From assembly GCF_000001735.4 (NCBI RefSeq), contig NC_003070.9:13634001-13698000 (forward strand): a stretch of DNA of 64,000 bases, in the 5' to 3' direction. This document shows positions 43,270-55,296 of the stretch, piece after piece; the stretch's first letter is position 1, and each line of letters begins with the position of its first letter. The notes beneath the pieces were generated by a model. That model saw only the letters and a list, made by a program, of their open reading frames with translations. It did not search any database and had not been told where the DNA came from. The stretch is from Arabidopsis thaliana (taxonomy: Eukaryota > Streptophyta > Magnoliopsida > Brassicales > Brassicaceae). Made by a program: the position numbers and the translations under genes.

Positions 43270-45850
43270 AACTCCCAAGTAGCTTTCGATGGTGGCTCGC
43301 CCTTCCACTGCAAAAGTACCTTGGTGACCGCTTGGTTTTGGCGATTAACCATTTTCTTTTCCAAGATAGCTTCTGGTTCCTTGGCATTACCCACATCAGT
43401 TAAGTATTGTGGTAGAACAGGTGCGTTAGTAGGAGGGTTTGGGCACAACTTGAGTAAGACATTGTGACTAGTAGTTCCTTGTGGCAGCTCGAGCTTGTAA
43501 GCAACAAATGCGACCTTGTCTATGACACATAAATGTCCATAAAATCGTGTGCTAAGCTATCGAGGGACTCCTCTGGTTTTTAGGGATTGTTGCCTATAAG
43601 GCTGCAGTTTTAAGTACACAAAGTCTCCAACCTAAAACTCTTTTTGTGACCTGTGAGAATCAACATACTTCTTTATACGATTATGTGCCCTTAAAAGATG
43701 AAATTTCAGCATAGCAATCAGTTCTTCCTTTTTCTGCAAGCTCATATCAACGACAACTGAAGAGCTTTCCCCTGGAAGGTATGGTAAGTGGACTTGGGGT
43801 TGCTGACCATACACAAATTCAAATGGAATGCATTTAATAGAGGAATCAAACGTGGTGTAGTACCACCATTCTGCTAGAGGTAACCATTTGCTCCAAGTTT
43901 GAGGCGTCCGATGTCATGCATCGCAAAAAAAGTTTCAAGGGTTTTGTTAGTTACCACAGTTTGCCCGTCTGTCTAGGGTGGTAAGTAGTGGAAAAACACT
44001 GATCAACTCCATGAACCCGAAACAATTCTCTCCACACTTCACTCAGGAAAGTAGGGTCCCGATGTCCTGTGGTATTTCGTGTAGCCTAAAACGTTATCTA
44101 AGTAAGCTTGAACAACTTCAATTACCGTGTAGGGGTGAGATAGGTCAATGAAATGCGCACTCTTACTTAGCATATCGATAACCACTAATATGTAGTATTT
44201 ACCCGTAGATGATGGGAGGCCCTCTATGAAATCCATGTTAATGTATTCTTAAACTCCTCTTGGGACTGGCAAGGGCTATAACAGACCTGGAGAAGCAACT
44301 AGATCATACTTGTTCTTCTGGCAGATTTGACAGTTACAAATATAATTTTGCACCTTCGGACTCATCTTTTACCAGTAAAACAGTGCCTTGATGCGCTACA
44401 AAGTAGCGTCTCTTCTAGAGTGACCCCAACTAACAGAATCATGCATCCATTTAAGTATATTGAGCTTGACAGTAGCGTCAACTCTTACAACCAGTTTTCT
44501 TTTTCTCCTCAATTCGTCATTGATAAAGGAGTAAGCAGGACGAGAGGCATGATTACTATTAATGTTAGAGATGATTTGCTAAGACGCGGGTCTGATTGCA
44601 AAAGCAGCTGGATACTATCAACCAGACTTTTGTGAACGTGAAATAAAGTAATGGAGAGCAACGGGAGCTGGTCACTCTTGACAATGCTTCGGGTACATGA
44701 TTTTCTTTTCCTTGCTTGTACTGTATCTCATAAGTGTAGTCCATGAGTTTAGACAACCACATATGTTGGAAATGAGTAGTTACCTTTTGATCCAACAGGT
44801 ACTTAAGGCTTTTTTGATCTGTTTTGATAATGAATGGCATATGAGTAAGGTAAGCACTCCAAGCTTGTACTACATGAACCACATCTATCAACTTTTTCTC
44901 GTAAACTGATAGGGCCTAGTGGCGTGGACCAAGTGCCCGGCTGATATAGCAGATTGGGTGACTCTCTTGCATCAAAACTGCACCAATCCTTGTGTTAGCG
45001 GCATCAGTTTCTATTACAAAATCCTTACCAAAATCTGATAGAGCCAGAACTGGGGATGATGTCAGGGCAGATTACAATGCATCAAAGGCTGTAGCAGCTT
45101 CCGAACACCAGTGGAACCCATCTTTCTTTAGTAGGTTAGTCAATAGCCTAGCAATGATGATGTAACCTTGAATGAACCTTCTGTAATAATTGGCAAGGCC
45201 TAAGAAATTTCTTAGCTGCTTCTGCGTGGTAGGAGTAGGCCACTGTTCAACTGCCTTGATCTTACTTGGATCTGTACTAACTCCAGCCGCATATATGAAA
45301 TGCCCCATACACTCAACTATTGTGGCTCCAAAAGTACATTCAACGGTTTCAAGAGGAGATGATGTTGCTTGAGGATTGCAAATACTTCCTCTAGATGAAG
45401 CAGATGTTGTTCTCAAGTTGGACTATACACCAATATACCATTACAAAAAGACAAGTAGAAGTTTTGTGTTAATGTGACTAAACACCTGATTCATTAGACT
45501 CTGAAATGAACAAGAAGCGTTAGTTAAATCGAATGCATAACAAGGTACTCGTAGTGACCAACATGAATTTTAAAGTTTATTTTTTATATAACATCAGGAT
45601 GCATTCGTATCTGGTGGAACCCTGCGCGAAAATCAAGTTTGGAGAAGTACATTGAGCCTCCTAACTCATCTAACAGATCCTCCATGAGTGGAGTAAGGTA
45701 TTTATCTAGAATTGTCTGCTTATTCAAGCCTCTATAATCGACGCACAGCCTCCATAAACCATCTTTTTCTTGAAAAGCACCACTAGGTGAGGCATAAGGA
45801 CTAGAGCTAATCTGGATAATTCTTTGGCCAAGCATCTCTTGCACCATTTT
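43236..45850 (-). pseudogene. Pol remnant: RT, RNase H, integrase, chromodomain
   Basis: Fragments in order on the minus strand. RT is at 45584-45847 (SSPYASPSGAFQEKDGLWRL, CVDYRGLN, FSKLDFRAGFHQIRMHPD). The region of the catalytic FDD at about 45440-45460 is frameshifted and lacks the aspartates. RT connection follows (NFLGLANYYRRFIQGY, about 45190). RNase H and tether are at 44565-44900 (FIIKTDQKSLKYLLDQK, KGKENHVPEALSR-like). The integrase core is at 44039-44236 (MDFIEGLPSSTGKYYILVV). The chromodomain is at about 43272-43448 (PEAILEKKMVNRQNQAV, VLLQWKGEPPSKATWEF). Non-functional. Confidence 0.85.
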
Positions 45851-45919
45851 GTCAATAGTATCTTTCTACATAGAGTTGTAGCGGTAGGGTCTGAGAATCA
45901 CTAGGTTTGCCCCTTCTTC

Positions 45920-47734
45920 AACTAGTATCTAGTAATCGAAGCCTTTCCTAAAAGGAGGTAACCATGTAGGTTCATCAAAGAGGTCCCCATCGGACTCCAA
46001 CAGTGTCTAAAATGTGGTATCACTAAGGGAAGTGGATTCATCAACCGCAATATAGAGAGACATGCCTCATGATCAGTGGATGAATCATGGTCATAAAGCT
46101 GTAGAAAGGCGACTTGCGGCTCTTGCAAGAGTAACTTGTTAAGTTTCTTACCTTTGATGACTTTACAGCTGGATGTTGAAGTACCCCTAAGTATATATTG
46201 GCCTCCATTCAGTTTGAACTCCATCTTTAGGTGAGTAAAGTCCCACAGAATAGGATATAGTGTAGCCAGCCATTGTACGCCTAGAACAATATCCCAATGT
46301 TCAAGCGGTAAAGTACTCACTTCAGTGGTAAAACTATAACCATGCATCCTCCATGTGAAATCCCTGCATCTATAAAGTGTCACTATTTTGTCACCAAGTG
46401 CTTCATTTACTCTCATAGGCTTGATCCTTTATAACTTGCATTTTATTTCCTTGGCTACCTTGATATCAATAAAGTTGTGTGTGTTGCGTCGGTCTACAAA
46501 AATTTGGAGCTTATGCTTCTCATACTGCCCCAACAGACGCATACAATTGAATGTGGTGGATCAATTCAATGCGTTTACTAAATTTGTTGGCTGCTCCTCA
46601 TTGGGATCTACAACAACATTCTCTTCCTCTTCTACTGCAACCACCCCTTGTTCTTCTAAATCATCCTCTTCATATTCCATCACAAAGATTTGAGATTTTC
46701 TATGCTTTAAGTGATGGCCTGGAATATATGGCTCATCACATAACATACATAGACCTTCGGTTCTCCGTTCTTGCATCTCATCATAACTGAACTTTATGGA
46801 GGGTTTAGTGGTATTGTTTGGTTTGTATGGTGGTGTTGTAAGGTTTTCAGTGAATCTTGATGTTGGAAGTAGGGCTGTGGTGTTTGAGAGTTTATAGTAG
46901 GGTTGGTTATTGGGTTTTGAGTAGGGACTGAAGGTGGTTCGTTGAGGTTTAGTAGGTGTTTGAAGGATAGCCGACTCATGGAGCTTGGCTATAGCTGCCT
47001 CTGCCACTATAACAATTTTGAACTGTCGGGCTTGTAGGGCTAGGTGTGGGTTAAGGTTGTTAAGGAAGATGCTGAGAGCGTGCGACATTGGTAGCGACCA
47101 CCTTGTTCTGGCGCATTCAAATTTTTCCCAAAATATTTCAACAGAATTTCCTCCCTGCTTCACATTTACCAAATCAGCCAAAGAATGATCTACAAGCTCT
47201 GCGAATCTAGATGATAGATCTATCACATATTCTGATCAAGATGGGAACATATCAAACCGATCACGTATGTAGTTATGATGCCACTCCAATGCTTTTGAAC
47301 TGCTCACATCGGTAAAGCCATCCACGAAACCTGTTACCATCAAATGAGGGGAACCCTACCTTTGAAAGTCTGGTAATCAACCCATTTGGATGCACAGTAG
47401 CTTTGTCTTAATCCATCGGACATATACCCATATAAAGCTGACCATATTCGTTTAAATCAGGAGGATCTAGGGGTCTCGGTGTTAACGATGATGATGAGGT
47501 GAGCTCACCGGAAGCTACCAAGTTGGAGTCTGGAGCTCGGTTGACTTGTTCGCCACTCTGTTGAGAAACCAACGCTGTCACCATGGCCTCAAGCTTTTGT
47601 TGACACTGGAACAACTTGTCTATCTGTGTTTGAGACTGCATTAGTTTGTCGATCTGGAGGGTTATAGCCTCCATAGCTAGTTTCTGCTCATTGATCTATT
47701 TGTTTAAGGTTGTGAGACGAGTAGCTTCGGCCAT
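45920..47734 (-). pseudogene. Gag and protease remnant of the decayed Ty3/gypsy element
   Basis: Gag starts at ATG 47734 (MAEATRLT) with a coiled-coil, Gln-rich segment (LMQSQTQIDKLFQCQQKLEA). The capsid part continues at 46561-47226 (SRFAELVDHSLADLVNVKQG). A zinc-knuckle-like CMLCDEPYIPGHH lies at about 46727-46765. The protease region spans about 45922-46416 with LPLEHWDIVLGVQWLATL, the conserved second half of these proteases. Interrupted by several stops. Confidence 0.8.
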
Positions 47735-47773
47735 TTCTGCACAGAGCTGAGGACGAGATAGCTCTGATACCAA

Positions 47774-48109
47774 TAAACCGGATAAATAATGTCAGTAACT
47801 TTCCAAGTCAAGAATCCACCGTGGATTCAGGAAATGAGCAAACCTGAACGCAAAAGATGATCAAGAGAAAGAAAGATCACCTTAGGTGAGATGGGTTTGA
47901 TGAGTAAATGATAACGGCGCTTAGCAGAGAAGAGAAAAGAGAGATAAGAAATTGTTCAGTCATTAGGTTTCTCGAAATGGCTAAATGCCTAACTTATTCT
48001 CAAAGTTGTACCAGTCATAAACCGACTAAATGTACCAAAATAGTGACTATACCAAGAAACCATACTAAAAGCATAACAATATCAGATAATTAAGATTAAT
48101 CATGTATTA
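47774..48109 (-). repeat. 5' LTR of the decayed Ty3/gypsy element
   Basis: Adjacent to the primer site on its inner side, and followed on its outer side by CAATA (48110-48114). It differs from the left copy by roughly 10 percent by eye, indicating an older insertion than the 25-33 kb element. Confidence 0.8.
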
Positions 48110-48283
48110 CAATACTGTGACAACCAATGCTAGCAGCAAAGTGTTTGTCCGTCAAGCAACAACGACAACAACTACAGACACAAATGCTATGATCCAAAAA
48201 CAAGAATCAAAATTTGCGAAACAAAACCCCAACGACCTAAGATTTCGTGTTAACTAGCAACATTTTACTACTATGATAACATC

Positions 48284-48800
48284 TGTTGGAGCAGGATTCC
48301 CCTCCAGGAATCCACCTGCGAAAATACCAGGCCAGCCCACTAAGCCCACCAAGCCCACCAAGTAGAGGACTTGCGCAACTGATGAGCCCACATACGCAAA
48401 AGGTTATTTGGGCCTGATAAGCCTGATCACCTGATGAAGGGAGGTAAGCGAATAACAACCTAGGAACTAACAGGAAGATATTCGCGGAGCGGACCTGATA
48501 TCTCGAAACTGACCTACCGAATATCCAGGAGAATCTCCGCAGATCCCGGACGGAGCTACCACGTGCGTAGACCTATGTAAGGAAGCAAGGACGACTTGGA
48601 AGGGACATTCAATTCAGCTTTACATTCACACTTACACTTTTACACTTGTAATCTCCTTTCACATTGTAAAAGCTCTGTGATAATCAATACAAAAGTCCAT
48701 TTGTTCTTAACAATATAAATCTTAAAGTTCCTGTGAAGATCTAGCCCTCATTTCTCATAATCTTAATTACAAATCTCTAGTGTGGATTTCAAAACCCACA
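48284..48800 (+). repeat. Solo LTR B, TSD ACATC
   Basis: 517 bp from TGTTGGAGCAGG to CAAAACCCACA, with ACATC at 48279-48283 and 48801-48805. It has the same family and orientation as solo LTR A (shared GGATATTCGCGGAGCGGACCTG-type core and GTGAAGATCTAGCCCTC). The two have different target duplications, so they are independent insertions. Confidence 0.88.
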
Positions 48801-48862
48801 ACATCCATATATAATGTTTTCAAGACCAAATTTTTTATTCTTTTAAAGAATTGATGCTCAAT

Positions 48863-49150
48863 CTATTGACTTCTTCCAGTAAACATAAAAACCACCTCAA
48901 TCACTCCTCGGCTTGCTTCAGAGAATGCTTGCGACTTGCGAGATAAAGCTACGAGCTCTTTAGAATTCTCTTCCTCAACAGCTTTCTTCGCCATTAGAAA
49001 CGGCTGATAGTAATCAGAGTTAGTCTTAGTACAACACTTCCACATCATCTTTTTGACTTCTAAACATTTAGTGTTAATATATTCCTTGTCCACCTGATCA
49101 TTTTCCTCCACCAAGTAATCTTCAAAAGCCGTGAATATTACTTTACAAGC
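48863..49150 (-). pseudogene. Unrecognised coding-like fragment
   Basis: An open stretch without an ATG, reading FTAFEDYLVEENDQVDKEYI then KKMMWKCCTKTNSDYYQPFL, AVEEENSKELVALSRKSQAF and EASRGVIEVVFMFTG before a stop. It is charged and helical with no known domain. It could be the last exon of a broken gene whose remainder was disrupted by the transposons to the left, or an unrelated relic. Confidence 0.3.
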
Positions 49151-49790
49151 GCACCTCTTTTCATAAAATCACAATACAATTACGAGAGTCACGTGAAAAA
49201 GTATATTTTGACCCAATTATTTGCTTCCAAATTTTTCTACATTACCGAACCGAATTAATTGTATTGTATTTCTTTGGTTTTCATGTTGGACACGGTGATG
49301 CATATGCTAAAACATGATTAATGTGCAAGTGGATGGTAAGAGAATCCAAATAAAAGTAAGATTAACATTACGTTCAAATTGAGTTTCCGGTTAGTGCTTA
49401 ATTACTGATTTTTTTTTCTTTTTGTCAAAAGAGCTTAGTGATATTTCATAACAGTTTGATAGAAAATAAAATCTAAACTTGTTTTAAGGATCAGAAGAAA
49501 AGCAAAAGACTTCTATATAAAAGATCATTTATTCTCAACGTGTATGGCAAAATAAAAAAGAGACACTTCTATAGAAAAGATCATTTTTTTTCTTTGTACA
49601 AATAGGATATTCATGTCTTGATTCAAATAGTTTGGTATTCATTTTGAGGTGAACGAAAAATCTAATCGAAGAATGTGACTTTTATTTATAATAGAAAAGA
49701 TGTCGACAATAGCATAGGATAGGAAGCTGTTTATGTATAATAAATACGATATGACAAACTTCGAAAGTAAGATAAATAATTTTATAAATT
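49151..49790. other. Intergenic DNA downstream of the UBC31-like gene
   Basis: AT-rich. It includes two similar strings around ACTTCTATAxAAAAGATCATTT (about 49509 and 49565). The last 100 bases are the likely 3' untranslated region of the E2 gene. No gene seen. Confidence 0.4.
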
Positions 49791-50924
49791 TTAATTATTA
49801 GCATGTCGAGCAGTGAATTCTCGAGCTCTCTGGTCAAATTGGAATCTGTTATTCTTGAAGAGCTGTCCAATTTCAGGTACAAGAGGATCATCTGGGTTTG
49901 GTTTTTCCAATAGTAAAAGTATTGACAGAAGCACCTGTTTGTAAAATTATTTATGAACCAAAATTAATACTTAAATGCCTAAAATAATTCGAAAAACAAT
50001 AAACAAAATATCTGAATCGAGTTTGAAACCTTTTCAACCATAAGAGCAGGAGTCCATTTGTCTTTAAGAATGTTCATGCAAATCGATCCTTCATCATTGA
50101 TATTTGGATGGTAAATCGGAGTTTTAAACGTAAACTGTAATACATACATAAACATATTTACTTTTATAAACAACAAAATCTTTAGGAAACAATTTTCAGA
50201 AAAAAAATAAAATAGCATATGTGTATAACCAACCTTGGGTGGTTTAAAAGGATAATCCGTAGGAAACTTAATACTGAGATTAAACATGCCACCTTCATAG
50301 GGAGTGCCATCTGGACCCCGGATCACTGCAGTCCATTCGTATATATTGTTCGAGTTTTGACCTATATAAAAAACATTTCATCACCAAATAGTATTGTTAT
50401 AATTCAGACAAAACAAATAAAATGTTAAAATAATTTAATTAGTTTGGTTATTGTTACAAATGAAAATATTAATAAGGTTTCACACACTAGATAGCCTGTT
50501 ATTTTAAACAAAGAGTTTTATTTTAAAATGATTTTTAAACAATAACATGTTTTTTTTGTCATCAGATATTGTTTAAGACTCAAACGAGCCAATTTTGAAA
50601 AACATTGTTTACAAAAATGATATGTAGTGGTTCCGCACAAATTTTTTGTGCCAAATAATCCGCTTTGCCAATAGCATGTTATTTTAAACAATAGCATGTT
50701 ATTTAAAAACAAACCCCGCAAATAAATTTCTCAAAAAGATGTATACCTAATCGAGCATGTTAATAATATATTACAACATAACTAATAATTAACAAATGAT
50801 TATTTAGAAATATAGCAAAGGAAAGTAGCTACTAACCAATACTGAACAAAGATTCTTTCGAGATCATAGCTCTGTATTCCATCGCAATTCTCTGCGCTGC
50901 TTTTTTATCCATTTTCTTAAACAT
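49791..50924 (-). CDS. UBC31: Ubiquitin-conjugating enzyme E2 (UBC31-like), 4 exons
   Basis: An E2 enzyme carries ubiquitin as a thioester and passes it to substrates with E3 ligases. Exons on the minus strand: 50924-50837, 50361-50234, 50134-50030, 49934-49791, all with GT...AG borders and closing to 154 residues. The start is the ATG at 50922-50924 ([13 protein letters not shown]); a second in-frame ATG four codons later is possible. Landmarks are [23 protein letters not shown] at the exon 2/3 border, HPN (81-83), and the catalytic Cys91 in [15 protein letters not shown]. The compact UBC fold is complete with no long tail. It belongs to the UbcD1/Ubc4-5-like class by these motifs. Orthologue expected to be AT1G36340. 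Reading frame intact. Confidence 0.93.
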
Positions 50925-52425
50925 CTTTACGAGAAATCACCAAACTATTTCCCTTTTCATCAAATAAAATAGAAAAAATGATTGTTGTTACTTGTTAGTT
51001 TGATGGTGTTGTAATACGAGAAAATTGTTAAAGATTGATCAAAACCAAATCACTTACTTGGAAGATGTTTGTATGAATTGTGTTGGAATCAAATGATAAG
51101 GTCTTTCTTTTATAGCGTCAGCAAATTGACCTAATAAATGTCTTTCTTTTTTTTCCTGATAATTGATAAGACCTAATAAATGTCTTCATTATTAATTATA
51201 TATTATCATCATTAGTAAGACATGCGTGAAAACAATATTGTCTACATAAATAAAAGATACGTTACTTTAAAATAACAATCTATTCTTAATGAAATTATGG
51301 GACATCTATACATTAATTTTGAGTCACGCGCCCTTTTATGAGAAAGGGAAAATGCCCAAAGTCACCAGATAAAACTAATACGAGGATAATTTTGATGACG
51401 TTTATAAAATTATAGAAAGTAAATAGATTTTAAATAATTATTAGAGACTTATTTTTTATAATTTTGTTGATTGGTTTTTTTAATATTTTTGTAAGTTTTC
51501 CAAACAATCTCTTATTTTGATGATATTTTTTATAACTTTATTTTATGAATAAAGTGTAGAAAGTTATAAACTAATAACATAATAATTTAATTTATTAACA
51601 ATTATAGATTTTTTGTTTTAATTTAACAACACAAAACTTTATTAATTTTATAAAAGTATGAATCCAATAATTCTAGATTTATGAAGATTTTAAATTACTT
51701 TTTACAAAATCTTAAACAAATAACACTAAACTACATCAAAATCTTTGTATAAAAATGATTGAATAACAACAGATTTTACATAACACTTTAAGTTACAAAA
51801 ACTTTATTTAAATCACAAACCAATAAGACACCCTAACATTTGAAGTAGGCCACCTTTTCTGATAAAAGAGGGCTTTATTAATTTAGTTAATTTGATATTT
51901 TGTTTGTTTCTTTAGTGAAAATTTTCTTTAATGAAAATTTTACTCTTATTAATATTAATCTACTCGAAATTTTCACAGTTGAAAGGGTTCATTGATCATT
52001 CATACTCCTCCGGACTATCAAAAAGCACAAACTTCTAAATATTATAAGAGATGGTCAAATTTCAACATCAGAGAATTAAGTTTGCAAAACCAAAACCCCA
52101 AGACCAAAGATTTTCATGTTAAGATATTAATATGTTACTTCCAAGAACACATAAATGATATTTTAAAAACTAAATTACCCCTAAACTTAATGATCAAAAT
52201 TTGGATCCTACAAAAACTCAACCGTAGATGTAATCAGAAAAGTCTCCTCGTTTAATAGCTTGCACTTGGCATGATTTCTTTAACTTTCTTGGTCATTAGT
52301 CATTACTAACTACAATAACTCAATAAGTTACAAAAAAAATATACAAATGCATGCACTTAGCCTAATTGCTCTTGGGAGGACTACATAAAGTTTTATTTTA
52401 ATCAAAATGAAAAAGAAGAACAAAA
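50925..52425. other. Intergenic DNA between the E2 gene and tRNA-Arg
   Basis: Upstream region of the minus-strand E2 gene (about 50925-51150), then AT-rich DNA. An open frame at 51992-52255 has no recognisable domain. No transposon termini were found. Confidence 0.4.
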
Positions 52426-52498
52426 GCGCCCGTGGCCTAATGGATAAGGCGTTTGACTTCTAATCAAACGATTGTGGGTTCGAGTCCCACCGGGCGTG
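52426..52498 (+). tRNA. tRNA-Arg (anticodon TCT)
   Basis: A 73-nt cloverleaf without intron. Acceptor strands GCGCCCG and CGGGCGT pair (first pair G-U). The D-arm is GGCCTAATGGATAAGGC, the anticodon stem TTTGA/TCAAA encloses the loop CTTCTAA with TCT at 52459-52461, and the T-arm GTGGGTTCGAGTCCCAC is perfect. Box B is GGTTCGAGTCC (52477-52487). A T-rich Pol III terminator follows at about 52507-52516. It reads AGA codons. UCU-decoding tRNA-Arg is a known substrate of Trm9 in yeast. Confidence 0.97.
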
Positions 52499-52609
52499 AG
52501 TTGAATTTTTCTTTTTTATCCTTTTGTCTTGAATCAGTATATTTGAACAAAAACAAAAGAAGCCAATATTGCTCTATGCTTTGTTCCCTCTTTCCACTAT
52601 ACAAATTAG

Positions 52610-54020
52610 ACTTGGGCATAATAACCAAGCAAAAAGAACCAAACCCAAACCAAAATTTGAAAATACTAAAATAGATCCTAAGTTCTAGAATTTATAGAAC
52701 CCGAACAGAATTGAAATAGTTTAGATATTCAAAAAGAAAAAAAGATACTCAGCTACACCAATTAGGACGAAACATATGGTCACAAATGCAAAGTTTAGAA
52801 ATGTACAACGAACTAAATGTATTGCATGCCCACATATACTAAATATATGATGACATGTGGTCAACATCACAAACATTTTTCCGATATACTAATCGTCAAA
52901 ATCCAGTGTTGACCATAATTGACCGGCATTGACAAACAAAAATATTTTGTATTTTTTTAAAAATTATTTTATTGAATTGTTTATAGTGTTGTATAATTTA
53001 AAAGAAAACATATTATATATTTCCCATAAATATATTTTGTATATCTATTGAATACATTGATTATTATAATTAGATAGTCTTTTCAATTTCAAAAGTAAAT
53101 TAAAAGTGAAATAAAAAATATTAAGCGAATTTATTGTTTTTACATTGTCAATAAAAAATTAGCGTCTTATTGTACAAATGTTTTTACTAAATTCGTTATC
53201 GTTAATTTTCTATATATTAAAAATAAAACTTTGCGACCTTTTTTTATTTAGACTAAAGAATATGTAAATTTTTCTCTATTTTTTTAACTATGTATTATGA
53301 TTTTAATTTTGGCAAAAAACTTTTTTTTTACCATGTAAAATTTAGACGAAAGAATCTTCTACTTAATTTATTCCTAATGAAATTAATAAAATTTATTTTC
53401 ATTTCCCTTTTAATTTAGCTTGTAAAAAAATAAAATAATAATAAGAATCATACAAAATATATTTTAGTTAAATATAGAATGTGTTTATCTATTATACAAT
53501 ACCATAAACTATTCAATAGAATGTTTTAAGTAATATTAAAAATAATAAAAATTCATATATTTGAATATTTTTGTTGGTCTATGCCGGTCAACGACGGTTA
53601 ACATCGGAATTTGACAATTCGTATACCGAAAAAAGATGTTTGTGGTGTTGACCACATGTCGTCATATAGTTGGTATATGTGGGCATGCAATACATCTAAT
53701 TTATGTAGTTGGTTGTACATTTCTAAACTTGGCATGTATGGCCATGTATTTCATTATACTTGGTATAGCTGAATATCTTTTTCCATTCAAAAATACCAAA
53801 AATATTAAAATAAACTTGGAAAAATATCAAAAATATTAAAATATCCGAAATGCCCATATATATCCAATATACATGAAAATATCCGAACAGATCCATAAAT
53901 TTAAGAACCAAACAGGATTCGAACCGGAAATTTTGTGGTTCCTATATAGATCCTACACTCTAAAACAGAAAAAGTCGGAACCAAACCGAATACATAATAG
54001 ATGTATACCTAAAATCGTAT
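52610..54020. other. MITE-like flanks around the foldback
   Basis: The left flank begins TTAGACTTGGGCATAATAACC with GAACCAAACCCAAACC words. The right flank ends GAACCAAACCGAATAC, then ATGTATACCTAAAATC. Both have the AACCAAACC/ATATCCGAA composition of hAT-like MITE subterminal regions. They may be the outer parts of one element whose core is the foldback. Ends are not defined. Confidence 0.35.
52744..53777. repeat. Long inverted repeat (foldback), arms of at least 190 bp
   Basis: The left arm 52744-52933 is the reverse complement of 53579-53777 with moderate divergence. GATACTCAGCTACACC pairs with GGTATAGCTGAATATC, AAGTTTAGAAATGTACAAC with GTTGTACATTTCTAAACTT, TGTATTGCATGCCCACATAT with ATATGTGGGCATGCAATACA, and GACCGGCATTGAC with TATGCCGGTC. 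Weaker pairing continues inward (GTATAATTTAAAAG; AAATTAAAAGTGAAAT against ATTTCCCTTTTAATTT), so almost the whole 1.03 kb could fold on itself. No coding capacity. This could be a Mutator-like or foldback transposon. Confidence 0.85.
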
Positions 54021-55296
54021 AAAATACTATCCTCATACTTCATGAGACAACATGTATGGCTGCAAGTCCAAAATGGACGGGACACTGATGGGCTACACAG
54101 TTTTTCTGTAATCGATAGGAGTTAATTAAAATCATTTTATTTGCTGTCACAAAAAACTAGCAACATTTTATTGTTGATACTAATTTTGTATATTTTATTT
54201 AATTGATGTTTTAATGTAAATAACAAATTAGTATATTATTTATTGATGTAAATATATAGATTTGTATCAAAAACATTTTATAAAAACATTAGTTATTATA
54301 ATTGATGCTAATCAGCTATATTTGTCATATTTATACATAAGTGATTTAATATAGTATCACTTAGTTTTGTAGTACAATTTAAGTGATTTAATTCAACTTT
54401 TTTGTAGTACAATTGTAGTTGCACCAACGAAGTTGGAAAAAAGATTAGAGCACATCTTATTAAATCAAATTTAAACCACACTCAAAACCAAAGATGTATA
54501 TAGTTCAAATTTACTTCTTATCGTACTGATAAATCTACGTTTATTTCTTACATCTATATACACCAAATCTTTTTAAAAACCCCACACATTTTAAACCTTT
54601 TAATGTGATGTGAAGCTATGACTCCATGTGACTGGAGTTAGGTCTAGGAAACAAAAGTAAATAAAATGGCATAATTCAACGTTTTCTGCCCAAAAATATC
54701 ACTTTTTCAAAAAAAAATCTAAACTGAAGTATTTATTCTAATAGATGTGTGATTACATAGTTGAGAGATTGCCTAAAATACCAAAAAAAAAAGATATTTG
54801 ATTTCGTATTCCAATAGGTTCCGGTCAAATGAAAATTTTCTTAAACGTCCAAAAGAATTTTTCGGAGGCTCCCAGTAAATTAAATAGAGACTGGACCACG
54901 AAAATTTGCTTCAAAAATTAATGTTCTAATGTTTTGGCTGAGATGATGCACTAGTTATACCACAATTTTCGGTATCTCCATATATGTATATGTACACTCT
55001 ATGAGTCTGTTCGCTCAACCTTCTGAAAATCTCAACAATATTTTCTGACAACGCACGGTTCCAGATGATGAAAAAATATTATATTTTATCTACAATAATA
55101 ATTTAAAAAGTTACAAATAATAATAATTTAAAAGATTTTTTTTTATTCTATCTTATCAAATAATATCATAACAAATTTTTTAAATATTTTATTATTATAT
55201 ATATATATATATATTAATGAACTAAAATATGAGAATAACTATAAAATATTTTTGTATATAAAAATATATCAAAATTAACCTCTTAAAATAAATATT
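54021..55296. other. AT-rich intergenic DNA
   Basis: Very AT-rich with simple (AT)n at about 55195-55215. No coding region, RNA gene or transposon end recognised. Confidence 0.4.

Larger units (their letters stand above)
42351..48109 (-). mobile_element. Decayed Ty3/gypsy chromovirus with short LTRs, probable TSD CAATA
   Basis: The flanking direct repeats 42351 to about 42690 and 47774-48109 (each about 340 bp, beginning TGAAACCGGATAAATAATG or TAAACCGGATAAATAATG on the plus strand) are its LTRs. CAATA occurs at 42346-42350 and 48110-48114. On the minus strand a primer site TGGTATCAGAGC (47761-47772, initiator tRNA-Met) follows the right LTR, then Gag (ATG at 47734), RT, RNase H, integrase and chromodomain. 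Many stops and shifts are present and the RT catalytic FDD is destroyed. A foreign solo LTR (42766-43269) interrupts the chromodomain region. Short LTRs suggest a Reina-like chromovirus, with modest confidence. Confidence 0.85.

Noticed and set aside
42351..48800. One large element bounded by both the 340-bp and the roughly 510-bp repeats
   Set aside because: The 510-bp repeats have their own 5-bp duplications (AACTC and ACATC) and one lies inside the coding region, so they are separate solo LTRs.
51992..52255. 87-codon plus-strand ORF upstream of the tRNA gene
   Set aside because: Lys/Asn/Ile-rich composition expected from AT-rich DNA; no domain, start context or splice structure.
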